In this document: positions 45,340 through 54,048 of the stretch, in pieces
How positions within the stretch are numbered: the stretch's first letter is position 1
Layout: every line of letters begins with the position of its first letter
Source: Dactylosporangium aurantiacum
GTDB lineage: Bacteria; Actinomycetota; Actinomycetes; Mycobacteriales; Micromonosporaceae
Direction: 5' to 3'
DNA: 64,000 nt
NCBI RefSeq assembly: GCF_000716715.1
Contig: NZ_JNYJ01000001.1
Coordinates: 464,765-528,764, forward strand
Translations under genes and position numbers: made by a program
The notes under the pieces: generated by a model
Seen by the model: the letters and a program-made list of their open reading frames with translations, nothing else
What the model was told of the DNA's origin: nothing
Database searches by the model: none

Positions 45340-45459
45340 CCGCTGAGTCGCGTCCGCGCGAGCCGGGGAACCGAGCACCACCGGGGTGAATCCGCGGGGC
45401 CTGCGCCTCGCGGTAGGGCGATCTTCCCGCCCGAACCCGTCAGCTAACCCGGTAGGCGG
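45340..45459 (+). ncRNA. ydaO/yuaA (c-di-AMP) riboswitch
   Basis: The conserved blocks of the actinobacterial class appear in order: CCGCTGAG (45340-45347, 5' side of P1), GGGGTGAATCC (45383-45393), GCGGTAGGGCG (45410-45420), CCGTCAGCTAACC (45437-45449) and GGTAGGCGG (45451-45459), whose GCGG closes P1 with CCGC at the 5' end. The class senses cyclic di-AMP and in Streptomyces controls cell-wall hydrolases such as rpfA, generally as an off switch. Here it precedes a secreted C39-like protein in a cell-wall gene region. Confidence 0.93.
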
Positions 45460-45477
45460 CACCGGAAGGAGCACTCC

Positions 45478-45540
45478 GTGCAGCCACTGACCCGGCACCA
45501 CCCGTGTCGCGGCACCTCGACCCGCGTCCCGGCCCGGTAG
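45478..45540 (+). CDS. Putative 20-residue ORF directly behind the riboswitch
   Basis: GTG at 45478 stands 7 nt after GGAAGGAG (45464-45471), exactly where riboswitch-controlled genes usually start. It reads 20 codons (VQPLTRHHPC and onwards) and ends at TAG 45538-45540. The frame is not that of the C39 gene. It may be a leader peptide, or the remnant of an earlier gene start. No homologue is known to me. Confidence 0.45.
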   Translation: MQPLTRHHPCRGTSTRVPAR

Positions 45541-45563
45541 CCACCGGACCTCACCACGCCCGT

Positions 45564-45588
45564 CGGCGGCCGGCATGCAGGCCCGCCG
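45564..45588 (+). promoter_or_regulatory. Hairpin between the riboswitch and the C39 gene
   Basis: CGGCGGCC (45564-45571) pairs with GG (45580-45581) and CCGCCG (45583-45588), with one bulged C. It has no T-run. It may be part of the expression platform or a processing site in the 190-base distance between riboswitch and coding start. Confidence 0.4.
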
Positions 45589-45649
45589 TCCGGATCACGT
45601 CCGACACCGGCAACAGCCGCCGTCATCGAGCACGTCTGTCGAGGTTCCC

Positions 45650-46501
45650 GTGCGCTACCTGTACAAATCCAGGCACCACAGTGCCGTCCCGTCGCGTTTC
45701 CGCGCGGTGCCGATCGCGGCCGCCGCGGCGGTCCTCGCGGTGACGGTGGCCGTCGGCGTGGCCGTGCACGCCTCAGTCCCCGCACTGCTGGCCGACGCGC
45801 AGTCGTTGGCTTCCGCGGAGCCGGCCCGGTCCGGCGCCGGCCCGGCCGCGCGTGAGCGGCACCGGACGCAGGCGGCGCCTGACGCCGCGGCCACCCCGTC
45901 GAAGGCCGCCGCCGGTGCGGCGCCGTCCACGACCGCCGCGCCCGCCGCCCCGCCCGCCGCCACGGCCAGCGCCACCGCCCCGGCCGCCCCGGCCGCGAAG
46001 GAGCTCGCGTACCGGTTCGCCTGGCAGGAGAACTACTACTTCTGCGGCCCGGCGGCGACCCGGATCGCACTGACCGCGCGGTCGTTGTACCCGTCGCAGT
46101 CCGAGGTCGCCCAGAGCCTGCGCACCACCGTCAACGGCACCGACTCCGCCGACGACACCACGCGGTCGCTCAACGCGTACACGAAGAGCTCCTTCTACAA
46201 GTCGCACTACATCACCGGTCAGTCGGCCACGCAGGCGGAGATCGACCGGATGCAGTCCGACATCGTCAACGCGATCACCAACGGCTACGCCGTGGTCGCC
46301 AACATCGCCGGCTCCACCGTGGACGACAAGGGCGGCGCGCACTCGTACCCGGGCGGCCACTACCTCACGGTGGTGGGGTACAGCAACGGCGGCAGGACGG
46401 TGAAGATCGCCGATCCCGCCGACGCCCTGGGTGTCGGGCACTACACGCTGACAACGGCCAAACTCGCGCACTGGACCGCCCTGCGCGGATACTCCGCCTG
46501 A
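45650..46501 (+). CDS. Secreted C39-like cysteine peptidase domain protein
   Basis: 283 residues from GTG 45650 behind GAGG. A signal anchor (RFRAVPIAAAAAVLAVTVAVG) and a long Ala/Pro/Thr linker (about 55-117) precede a papain-like C39_2 domain: Cys132 in NYYFCGPAATRIAL, His237 in GGHYLTVVGYS and Asp255 in IADPAD form the triad. The c-di-AMP riboswitch lies upstream on the same strand, so expression should drop when c-di-AMP is high. Target peptide is unknown; the cell-wall setting suggests a wall or secreted-protein substrate. It converges with the penicillin-binding protein gene. Confidence 0.88.
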   Translation: MRYLYKSRHHSAVPSRFRAVPIAAAAAVLAVTVAVGVAVHASVPALLADAQSLASAEPARSGAGPAARERHRTQAAPDAAATPSKAAAGAAPSTTAAPAAPPAATASATAPAAPAAKELAYRFAWQENYYFCGPAATRIALTARSLYPSQSEVAQSLRTTVNGTDSADDTTRSLNAYTKSSFYKSHYITGQSATQAEIDRMQSDIVNAITNGYAVVANIAGSTVDDKGGAHSYPGGHYLTVVGYSNGGRTVKIADPADALGVGHYTLTTAKLAHWTALRGYSA

Positions 46502-46511
46502 CGCGCCGCGG

Positions 46512-48677
46512 TCAGCGGCCCAGTGCCCGCCGCGTGCTGGGCGGCCGGAACTCCATGACCGGCATGCCCCGCAGGGCGCCCGCCATGGTCCGCGCGACGG
46601 CGGCGTTGACCGCGCCGGCGATCCCGCTGCCCACGTGGTCGTTCGGGCTGTCCGGGTTCACCGCGATGCCGGCCGCCGCGATCTGCGGGGTGAAGCCGGC
46701 GAACGTCTCGGTCGAGTTGTGTTCGGAGCTGCCGGTCTTGCCGGCGACCGGGCGGCCGCCCAGGATGCCGGACACGTTCTCGGCCGTGCCGCCGTCGCAT
46801 TTGTTGTACGCCGAGGACCGGCCGACCGGGCACCGCGCCGCGTCGGTCGCGGCGGCCGCCACGTCGGCGTTGACCGCCTGCCGGCATTTCGGCATGGCGG
46901 CGTCGACCGGTTTGCCGTCGTTGTCGGTGATCGACACCACCGGCAGCGGCTGGCAGTACACGCCACCGGCGGCGATCGAGGCGTAGGCGTTGGCGAGGTC
47001 GAGCGGTGTGGTCGAGGCGACGCCGAGGGTGAAGGATCCCCACTGGTCGGCCTTGGCCGCCATCGCCGTGTCCGCGCCGGAGCGGAAGGTGATACCGAGC
47101 CGTTGCGCCATCTCGACCACGCGGCGCGCGCCGACCTGCTGTTCGAGCCAGACGAAGTAGGTGTTGACCGACCGGCCGAAGCCGTTCCACATCGTGCGGT
47201 CCCCGTCCATCCAGCTCGGGGAGTCGTTCGCCGGGCACCACCGACCGCCGCAGCTGCCCGGGCCGCTGGCGGGCCACTGGCTCGCCAGCCGGCTCGGTGC
47301 CTTGAACTTCGTGTTCAACGGCATGCCCGCGTCGAGCGCGGCGAGCATCGTGAACATCTTGAACGTCGAGCCCGCCTGGTACCCGGCGACGCCACCGCCG
47401 CCCGCGACGAGCTGGTTGACGGTGTTCGGGTACCGCGGATGCTGCGGCGGATTGGGATCCAGGCTGTAGTGGCGGTTGACGGCCAGCGCGAGGACCCGGC
47501 CGCTGCCCGGGGTGACGACGGCCAGCGGCATCGACCGGGCGCTGCCGTAGCCGTAGACGCTCAGGGACTGGTTGAGCGCGAGCGCCTGGATCCCCGGGTC
47601 GAGCGAGGTGACCACCGTGTAGCCGCCGGTGCGCAGCGTCTCGTCGCGGTCGGCGGGCGTGGCGCCGAACTCCGGCTGGCTGCCCCACCACTGGCGGAAG
47701 TAGTCGCAGAAGAAGCCCCAGTCGTTGTGTGCCGGTGCGACGGACACGCAGTTGTTGGGCAGGCCGCGCGGGTTGAGCTTCAGGTCCTGTGCCTGCGCCG
47801 CGGCGGCGTCGGCGGCGCTGATCACGCCCATCTTCGTCATCGCGTCGAGCGTGTAGGCGCGCCGCCGCAGGGCCGCGTCGCGGTCGCCGCTGATCGGGTT
47901 GTCGCCGTCCGGTGACTGCAGCAGCCCGGCGAGCAGCGCCGCTTCCGGCAGGGTCAGGTCCAGGGCCGACTTGCCGAAGTACGTCTGGCTGGCGGCGTAG
48001 ACGCCGTAGGCGCCGGCGCCGAAGTAGGCGATGTTCAGGTACCCCTGCAGGATGTCCTGTTTGCTCAGGTGCTGTTCCAGCTTCGTCGCGTAGCGCATCT
48101 CGCGCACCTTGCGGGCGGGCGTGTCGGCGACCGCGTCGACCCGCTGCTGCGGCGACAGGCTCGGGTCGTTCTTCAGCACGTTGCGGACGTACTGCATCGT
48201 CAGCGTCGAGGCGCCCTGCTGGGCGCCGCCGCGACCGTTGGACACCAGCGCGCGCAGCACGCTCTTGCCGTCGACGCCGCGGTGCTGGTAGAAGCGGGTG
48301 TCCTCGGCCGCGACGACGGCCTGCTGGAGCACCGGTGCGATCTGCGCCAGCGGCACGTCCCTGCGGTTCTCGTCGTAGAACGTGGTGATGAGCGTCCTGC
48401 CGTCGTTGGCGTAGACGTAGGTGGCCTGGGGCGGCGGTGGCAGCGCCAGGTCCGAGGGGAGGTTCCGCCAGACGTCCCGGCCGGCGTTCACCGTGGAGCC
48501 GCCGATGAGGGCGAGCGGCAGGACGCCGACGGCCACGACCAGGCCTGAGATGACGCCGCACAGCAGGAGCCGGCCGAGGCCCCGCAACCAGCGCGATGCG
48601 CGCCCCGGCGCCTCGACTGCCGCATCTTCGGCGCCGTCGCTGTGCTCGGACCGGCTTCGGGCGCGGACGAGGCGCAT
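46512..48677 (-). CDS. Class A penicillin-binding protein (bifunctional)
   Basis: 721 residues from ATG 48677 behind GGGGAGAAG. A short cytosolic tail and one transmembrane segment (about 33-60) anchor it. The GT51 glycosyltransferase domain has the catalytic Glu125 in EDTRFYQHRG and then GASTLTMQYVRN and LNIAYFGAGAYGVY. The transpeptidase domain has Ser437-T-F-Lys440 (GSTFK), SVN at 503-505 and KTG at 647-649. It polymerises glycan strands and makes 4-3 cross-links. In-frame codons further upstream add a basic stretch with no family match. Confidence 0.95.
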   Translation of the reverse strand: MRLVRARSRSEHSDGAEDAAVEAPGRASRWLRGLGRLLLCGVISGLVVAVGVLPLALIGGSTVNAGRDVWRNLPSDLALPPPPQATYVYANDGRTLITTFYDENRRDVPLAQIAPVLQQAVVAAEDTRFYQHRGVDGKSVLRALVSNGRGGAQQGASTLTMQYVRNVLKNDPSLSPQQRVDAVADTPARKVREMRYATKLEQHLSKQDILQGYLNIAYFGAGAYGVYAASQTYFGKSALDLTLPEAALLAGLLQSPDGDNPISGDRDAALRRRAYTLDAMTKMGVISAADAAAAQAQDLKLNPRGLPNNCVSVAPAHNDWGFFCDYFRQWWGSQPEFGATPADRDETLRTGGYTVVTSLDPGIQALALNQSLSVYGYGSARSMPLAVVTPGSGRVLALAVNRHYSLDPNPPQHPRYPNTVNQLVAGGGGVAGYQAGSTFKMFTMLAALDAGMPLNTKFKAPSRLASQWPASGPGSCGGRWCPANDSPSWMDGDRTMWNGFGRSVNTYFVWLEQQVGARRVVEMAQRLGITFRSGADTAMAAKADQWGSFTLGVASTTPLDLANAYASIAAGGVYCQPLPVVSITDNDGKPVDAAMPKCRQAVNADVAAAATDAARCPVGRSSAYNKCDGGTAENVSGILGGRPVAGKTGSSEHNSTETFAGFTPQIAAAGIAVNPDSPNDHVGSGIAGAVNAAVARTMAGALRGMPVMEFRPPSTRRALGR

Positions 48678-49061
48678 TGACTTCTCCCCATCAGACAACG
48701 GGTGGTTCGCTTGCCGCCGATCCGAGAAGGACCGATGTGACCGGCGCGCCGTTACCCGGGCCCTGCGGGGCCAAACGGCGGAGGGCACCGGCCGCCCGGA
48801 TCGTCACCCCGGGAACGGGCTAGCCCGCCCGCGAGCCGGCGATCCCCTGGTGGCGAGGGATTGGATGACGGCCCGGCAATCGGATGTCCGGCTCCGGCGA
48901 GCTCTGTTCGGCTGGAGGGCGCGGCGCACGGTGGCCGTGCGCATGAGGGCTCCGCCCGCACCGGCGGCAGCTCGACGGCGCCGGCCCACCAGCGACCGCC
49001 GACAGGGCGGTCTGCGACCCGGCACCGCTGCCACGCGAGGCGACCGAAGGGAAACGACGCC
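48678..49061. other. Divergent intergenic region between PBP and AsnB-type genes
   Basis: 384 bp without a supported gene. It should hold promoters for both the minus-strand PBP gene and the plus-strand amidotransferase gene. I looked for riboswitch cores and T-tailed terminators on both strands and saw none. GGGGAGAAG just before 48677 and GAAGGGAAA just before 49062 are the ribosome-binding sites. Confidence 0.4.
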
Positions 49062-50984
49062 GTGTGCGGCTTCCTGATGTACGTGGGGGACTTCCCCGTC
49101 TCCCCAGAGACCCTTGGACGGGTGGAACGGCAACTGGAGTTGCTCGACCACCGCGGCCCCGACGACATGGCCCTGGAACGGGCCGGACAATGCGTGGCGG
49201 CCGGCTTCAAACGGCTCGCCATCATCGACGTGCCCGGCAGCCGGCAGCCGTTGCGGTACCCGCCGAGCGGGCCGGACGCGGGCCGGTGGACGTTGGTCTT
49301 CAACGGCGAGATCTACAACTTCGAGGCGCTGCGCGAGGAACTGATCCGCGTTCACGGCGCGCAGTTCGCCACCGACGGCGACAGCGAGGTGGTCGCCGCC
49401 GCCTACCACTACTGGGGCGAGGCGGCGCTCGAGCGGTTCCGCGGCATGTTCGCGTTCGCGATCTGGGACGAGGCCACGGAGACGGTGCACGCGGCGCGGG
49501 ACCAGTTCGGCATCAAACCGCTGTACTACCTGCCCACGCCCGACGGGCTGTGGCTGTCGAGCGAGAAGCCGCCGCTGCTCGGGATCGCCGACGGTGAGCT
49601 CAACCCGACCGCGCTGTCGCTCTACCTGACGATGCAGTACGTGCCGGAGCCGTACACCCTGCACCGGCAGATCGCGCGGCTGCCCAGCGGCGGGCTGCTC
49701 ACCCGGGCGCTCGGCCGCGCGCCGGTGGTCCGGCGGCACGGCAGGCCCACGTTCCGGCCGGACCCGACGGTCTCGGAGGCGTCCATCGTGGACGAGCTGC
49801 GCGACGCGCTGCGGGAGAGCGTGCGATGCCATCTGCGCGCGGACGTCCCGGTCGGCGCGTTCCTGTCCAGTGGGATCGACTCGACCGCCATCGTCGCGCT
49901 CGCCGCCGAGGTCCACCCCCACCTGCGCGCCTTCACCGTCGGCTTCGACACCCCCACCGCGATCTCCGAGATCGAGGTGGCCGAGCGCTCGGCCCGGCAC
50001 CTCGGCGTCGACCTGGTGCCCGCCATCGTCAAGGCGGAGCAGGTGATGGAGGCGCTGCCACGCATCGTCTGGCACCTGGGCGATCCGGTCGCCGACCCGT
50101 CGATCGTGCCGCTGTACTTTCTGGCGCAGACGGCGGCCGAACACGTCACGGTGGTGCTGTCGGGCGAGGGCGCGGACGAGCTCGCCGGCGGCTACACCAT
50201 CTACCGGGAGCCGCGTTCCCTCAAGCCGGTGAGCCGCCTCGGCAAGCCCATCCAGCGCGCCCTGCGTGCCGTGGCCCGGGCGGTCCCCGAAGGCGTCAAG
50301 GGCCGAAGCTACCTGCTGCGGGCCACGACACCGATCGAGACGCGGTACTTCGGCAACGCCCGCGTCCTCGATGACGAGCAGAAGGCACGGATCCTTCTCG
50401 GCGGCGAGCCGGGAGTGGGCCACCCGCACGTGACCGCGGCGCTCTACGCCGAGGCGGTCGACCTCGACGACGTCACCACCATGCAGCACATCGACGTCAA
50501 CACGTGGCTGACCGGCGACATCCTGACCAAGGCCGACCGCATGTCGATGGCGCACTCGCTGGAGCTGCGGGTGCCGTTCCTGGACAAGGGCGTGTTCGAG
50601 GTCCTGTCGCGGCTGCCCGACCGGCTGAAGGTGCCGGCCCGAAGCCGGACCACCAAGTACGCGCTGCGCCGGGCACTGGCGGGCATCGTGCCGGACTTCA
50701 TCACCGACCGCCCGAAGCTCGCCTTCCCGACGCCGACCCCGCGCTGGCTGCGCACGGAGCTGGCGGAGTGGGCCCACCACGTGCTGTCCACGTCGGGAGC
50801 CGGGCACCTCATCGACCTCGACTACGCGCACGAGCTGCTGCAGCAGCACGAACGCGGCGACGCCGACAATGCCCGGAAGCTGTGGATCCTGCTGACGTTC
50901 TGCCTGTGGCACAGCATCTTCGTCGACGGCTCGATCGTGCCGGTGCCGCCCGAGCGACGCCCTCGTCCCGTGGTCGCCGGCTGA
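49062..50984 (+). CDS. Glutamine-dependent asparagine synthetase family amidotransferase (AsnB/LtsA-like)
   Basis: 640 residues from GTG 49062. Cys2 is the glutaminase nucleophile (MCGFLMYVGD); the N-terminal Ntn domain also has LDHRGPDD, RLAIIDV and LVFNGEIYN. The C-terminal ATP-pyrophosphatase domain has the P-loop LSSGIDST at 268-275 and SGEGADELAGGY. The family includes asparagine synthetase and LtsA, which amidates diaminopimelate in peptidoglycan of corynebacteria and mycobacteria and has a similar length. Being divergent from a PBP and near an L,D-transpeptidase favours a cell-wall role, but sequence alone does not settle it. Confidence 0.93.
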   Translation: MCGFLMYVGDFPVSPETLGRVERQLELLDHRGPDDMALERAGQCVAAGFKRLAIIDVPGSRQPLRYPPSGPDAGRWTLVFNGEIYNFEALREELIRVHGAQFATDGDSEVVAAAYHYWGEAALERFRGMFAFAIWDEATETVHAARDQFGIKPLYYLPTPDGLWLSSEKPPLLGIADGELNPTALSLYLTMQYVPEPYTLHRQIARLPSGGLLTRALGRAPVVRRHGRPTFRPDPTVSEASIVDELRDALRESVRCHLRADVPVGAFLSSGIDSTAIVALAAEVHPHLRAFTVGFDTPTAISEIEVAERSARHLGVDLVPAIVKAEQVMEALPRIVWHLGDPVADPSIVPLYFLAQTAAEHVTVVLSGEGADELAGGYTIYREPRSLKPVSRLGKPIQRALRAVARAVPEGVKGRSYLLRATTPIETRYFGNARVLDDEQKARILLGGEPGVGHPHVTAALYAEAVDLDDVTTMQHIDVNTWLTGDILTKADRMSMAHSLELRVPFLDKGVFEVLSRLPDRLKVPARSRTTKYALRRALAGIVPDFITDRPKLAFPTPTPRWLRTELAEWAHHVLSTSGAGHLIDLDYAHELLQQHERGDADNARKLWILLTFCLWHSIFVDGSIVPVPPERRPRPVVAG

Positions 50985-51025
50985 CACCCGCCACCGTCCA
51001 TCACCGTGACAACGTGCGCTCGCTC

Positions 51026-51109
51026 GGGTGCGCCTGTTCGGGTGCGCCTGTTCGGGTGCGCCTGTTCGGGTGCGCCTGTTCGGGTGCGCCTGTTCGGGTG
51101 CGCCTGTTC
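51026..51109. repeat. 14-bp tandem repeat, six perfect copies
   Basis: GGGTGCGCCTGTTC is repeated six times without a mismatch, with a broken seventh copy from 51110. The period is not a multiple of three and every frame stays open through it, so apparent ORFs here are artefacts of the repeat. Confidence 0.96.
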
Positions 51110-51404
51110 GGGTGTGCGCGTCGACGCGTTGCTTGACCGTGCGCGTGCCGCCGGCGCCTGGTGACCGCGGGTCGCCGGGGAACGCTCCTCCTGGCGGCCG
51201 CCTCCCGCACGCCGTGGAACCGGACGTGAACGGCACAGTCCCAGTGGCTGCGGGTCCCTGGCGGGCTGGCGGTGTCACCGCGCATCGAGCCACTGTCGAA
51301 TTCCGCTCGGTGCGCTGGTCCACGGCCCGCCCGGCCCGCCCTGCCGCTGGACGGCCTGTAGACGGCCCACCGGCCCGCCGGCTGGACCTGCCCGTGGACC
51401 GTTC

Positions 51405-51488
51405 GCTGGTCCGCCCGCTGGTCCGCCCGCTGGTCCGCCCGCTGGTCCGCCCGCTGGTCCGCCCGCTGGTCCGCCCGCTGGTCCGCCC
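51405..51488. repeat. 12-bp tandem repeat, seven perfect copies
   Basis: GCTGGTCCGCCC is repeated seven times exactly. Degenerate relatives of the unit continue on both sides (for example GCTGGACCTGCCC at 51381 onward), so the array is probably older and larger than its perfect core. Confidence 0.95.
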
Positions 51489-51489
51489 G

Positions 51490-51579
51490 CCGTCCGCCCG
51501 CTGGTCCAGCCCGTGGACCTCGCCGGTCCGCCCGCCGTCCGCCCGCTGGTCCCGCCCGTGGACCTCGCCGGTCCGCGGG
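51490..51579. repeat. 45-bp tandem repeat, two copies
   Basis: The block CCGTCCGCCCGCTGGTCC...CGCCGGTCCGCCCG occurs at 51490-51534 and, slightly changed, at 51535-51579, directly behind the 12-bp array and built from related sequence. The whole 50985-51686 interval lies between two convergent genes and holds no supported gene. Confidence 0.85.
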
Positions 51580-51686
51580 CTGGGCCTGCCCGTGGACCGG
51601 CCACGGGCCCCGCCCGGCCAGACCTCCCGCGGTCGATCAGATGCCGTCCGCGGGAGAGCCGGGCGCGGCCCCGCCGATCGCGGCGG

Positions 51687-53525
51687 CTACGGCTCGCCGA
51701 GGGCGTCGAGGACCTGCTGGCCGAACTTGGCGAGCTTGTTCTCCCCGACACCGCTGATCGTCGACAGCTGCGCGAGCGTCGTCGGCGCCTGCGTGGCGAT
51801 CTGCCGCAGCGTCGCGTCGTGGAAGATCACATACGCCGGGACACCCTGCTCCTTCGCCGTCGCCGAACGCCACGCGCGGAGTCGCTCGAACATCGGTGCC
51901 GCCTGTGCCGGCAGGTCCGCCGCCGCGGCCGCGCCGCGCTGCTTGAGGACCTTCGCCGCCGACACCGGCCGCTCCGGCTCGCGGCGCAGCATCACCTGCC
52001 GCCGCCGGCCGAGAACCTCCGCGCTGCCGTCGGTGAGCACCAGCGTGCCGTAGTCGCCCTCGACCGCGAGCAGCCCCTGCGCGAGCAGCTGCCGCACCAC
52101 CGCCCGCCACTCGGCCTCCCGCAGGTCGGCGCCGATCCCGAACACCGTCAGCTCGTCGTGGTGCCACTGCACGACCTTGTCGGTCTTCTTCCCCAGCAGG
52201 ATGTCGATGCACTGCCCCGCGCCGAACTTCTGGTTGCGCTCCTTCTGCAGCCGGAACACCGTCGACAGCAGCTTCTGCGCCGCCACGGTGCCGTCCCAGG
52301 ACTCCGGCGGGCTCAGGCACGTGTCGCAGTTGCCGCACGGACCGCTCTGCTGTCCGAAGTATGCCAGCAGCTGCACCCGCCGGCACTCCACCGTCTCGCA
52401 CAGCGCCAGCATCGCGTCGAGGTGCCGCCCGAGATTCCGCCGGTGCGCGGCGTCACCCTCGGACTGGTCGATCATCTTGCGCTGCTGGACCACGTCCTGC
52501 AGCCCGTAGGCCAACCACGCGTTGGACGGCAGGCCGTCCCGCCCGGCCCGGCCCGTCTCCTGGTAGTAGCCCTCCACCGACTTCGGCAGGTCCAGGTGCG
52601 CGACGAAGCGCACGTCGGGCTTGTCGATGCCCATCCCGAACGCGATCGTCGCGACCATGACGAGGCCGTCCTCCCGCAGGAACCGCGCCTGGTTGTGCGC
52701 CCGGACCTGCGCGTCGAGCCCCGCGTGATAGGGCAGCGCGGGCACGCCGTTGTCCTTGAGGAACTCCGCGGTCTTCTCCACGCTGGAGCGTGACAGGCAG
52801 TAGACGATGCCGGCGTCGCCGCGGTGCTCGGTGCGCAGCAGCTCCAGCAGCTGCCGCCGCGGCTCCTGCTTCGGCACGATCCGATACTGGATGTTGGGCC
52901 GGTCGAAGCTCGACACGAAGTGCCGCGCCTCGGTCAGCCCCAGCCGGGTGGCGATCTCCTTGTGGGTGGCCGCCGTCGCGGTCGCCGTCAGCGCGATCCG
53001 CGGCACGTCCGGCCACCGCTCGTGCAACATCGACAGGTTGAGATAGTCGGGCCTGAAGTCGTGGCCCCATTGCGACACGCAGTGCGCCTCGTCGATCGCG
53101 AACAGCCCGATCCGTCCCCGCTCCAGCAGGCGCATCGTCTGCGGGGACGCGAGCGCCTCCGGCGCGAGATACAGCAGGTCGAGCTCGCCGCCGACGAACG
53201 CCGCCTCGGCCGCGCGCCGGCTGTCGAAGTCGAGCGTCGAGTTGACGAACCCGGCCCGCACACCGAGCGCCGTCAGTGCGTCGACCTGGTCCTGCATCAG
53301 CGCGATCAGCGGCGAGATCACCACCGCGGTGCCCTCGCGGACCAGCGCCGGGATCTGGTAGCACAGCGACTTGCCGCCGCCGGTCGGCATCAGCACCAGC
53401 GCGTCGCCACCGCCGATGACGTGCTCGATGATCTCCTGTTGGCTGCCCCGGAACGTGTCATAGCCGAACACCCGGCGCAGGACCTCGATCGCCGGCCCGG
53501 CCGTCTCAACACCAACGCTGTCCAC
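51687..53525 (-). CDS. recQ: ATP-dependent DNA helicase RecQ
   Basis: 3'-5' DNA helicase in recombination and fork repair, 612 residues from GTG 53525. The N-terminal helicase has Walker [13 protein letters not shown] (about 46-57), [15 protein letters not shown] (motif II) and [12 protein letters not shown] (motif III). The second RecA lobe has [12 protein letters not shown] and [13 protein letters not shown] (motif VI). The zinc-binding RecQ-C region is CGNCDTC with its upstream Cys, and a C-terminal HRDC domain ends with [20 protein letters not shown]. All domains of a full-length RecQ are present. Confidence 0.96.
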   Translation of the reverse strand: MDSVGVETAGPAIEVLRRVFGYDTFRGSQQEIIEHVIGGGDALVLMPTGGGKSLCYQIPALVREGTAVVISPLIALMQDQVDALTALGVRAGFVNSTLDFDSRRAAEAAFVGGELDLLYLAPEALASPQTMRLLERGRIGLFAIDEAHCVSQWGHDFRPDYLNLSMLHERWPDVPRIALTATATAATHKEIATRLGLTEARHFVSSFDRPNIQYRIVPKQEPRRQLLELLRTEHRGDAGIVYCLSRSSVEKTAEFLKDNGVPALPYHAGLDAQVRAHNQARFLREDGLVMVATIAFGMGIDKPDVRFVAHLDLPKSVEGYYQETGRAGRDGLPSNAWLAYGLQDVVQQRKMIDQSEGDAAHRRNLGRHLDAMLALCETVECRRVQLLAYFGQQSGPCGNCDTCLSPPESWDGTVAAQKLLSTVFRLQKERNQKFGAGQCIDILLGKKTDKVVQWHHDELTVFGIGADLREAEWRAVVRQLLAQGLLAVEGDYGTLVLTDGSAEVLGRRRQVMLRREPERPVSAAKVLKQRGAAAAADLPAQAAPMFERLRAWRSATAKEQGVPAYVIFHDATLRQIATQAPTTLAQLSTISGVGENKLAKFGQQVLDALGEP

Positions 53526-53588
53526 GCGGCGATTCTACGAGCGGTGACCGACAAGAACCGCCGCCGTGACGTTCGGTGAATGAACCGG

Positions 53589-53939
53589 CTACTGGCTGAA
53601 CACGATCGGGCGTACCTCGACGGCGTTCCACTTCGTGTCGGGAATCATCGCGGCGAGCTGCACCGCCCGCTCCTTCGACTCGCACTCGACCAGGTAGAAG
53701 CCGGCGAGGAACTCCTTGGCCTCCACGTACGGCCCGTCGGTCACCGTCTGCGCACCGGCCCTGACCCGGACCACCGCGCTCTCCTTCGGATCGGCCAGCG
53801 CGTGGGTGCTCACCATCTCGCCCGATTCGGTGATCGTCGTGATGAACCGCTCGTGCCCGGCCATCACCTCGTCCACGTCGGCCTGCGTCAGCGTCGTCCA
53901 GACGTCCGGATTCATGTGGATCAGCAGCAGGTACTTCAC
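53589..53939 (-). CDS. YciI-like (DGPF-domain) protein
   Basis: A 116-residue alpha/beta protein from GTG 53939. The pattern MKYLLLIHMNPDVW, GEMVSTHALADPKESAVVRV, VTDGPYVEAKEFLAGFYLVE is the DGPF/PhnB-like YciI domain, including the DGPYVE-K-E-GF motif that names the family. Members form dimers with a ferredoxin-like fold and are often found with ECF sigma factors, none of which lies here. The catalytic role is unknown. Confidence 0.9.
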   Translation of the reverse strand: MKYLLLIHMNPDVWTTLTQADVDEVMAGHERFITTITESGEMVSTHALADPKESAVVRVRAGAQTVTDGPYVEAKEFLAGFYLVECESKERAVQLAAMIPDTKWNAVEVRPIVFSQ

Positions 53940-54048
53940 GGCAGGCCGCTCCTTCTGTGTCGGTGGGTCTTCTCGGTGACAGGTCGGCGCCGGCGGACGC
54001 CGCTCGACACGCGCCCCTGACGCGGTGTGTCACGGGGCCGCGGCCGGC

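Noticed and set aside
51026..51109. CRISPR-like appearance of the 14-bp array
   Set aside because: The units are directly adjacent with no spacers and no cas genes are present.
51275..51751. Minus-strand frame encoding a Gly-Gly-Pro-Ala repeat protein
   Set aside because: It overlaps the 3' end of recQ, has no ribosome-binding site and exists only because the 12-bp repeat keeps every frame open.
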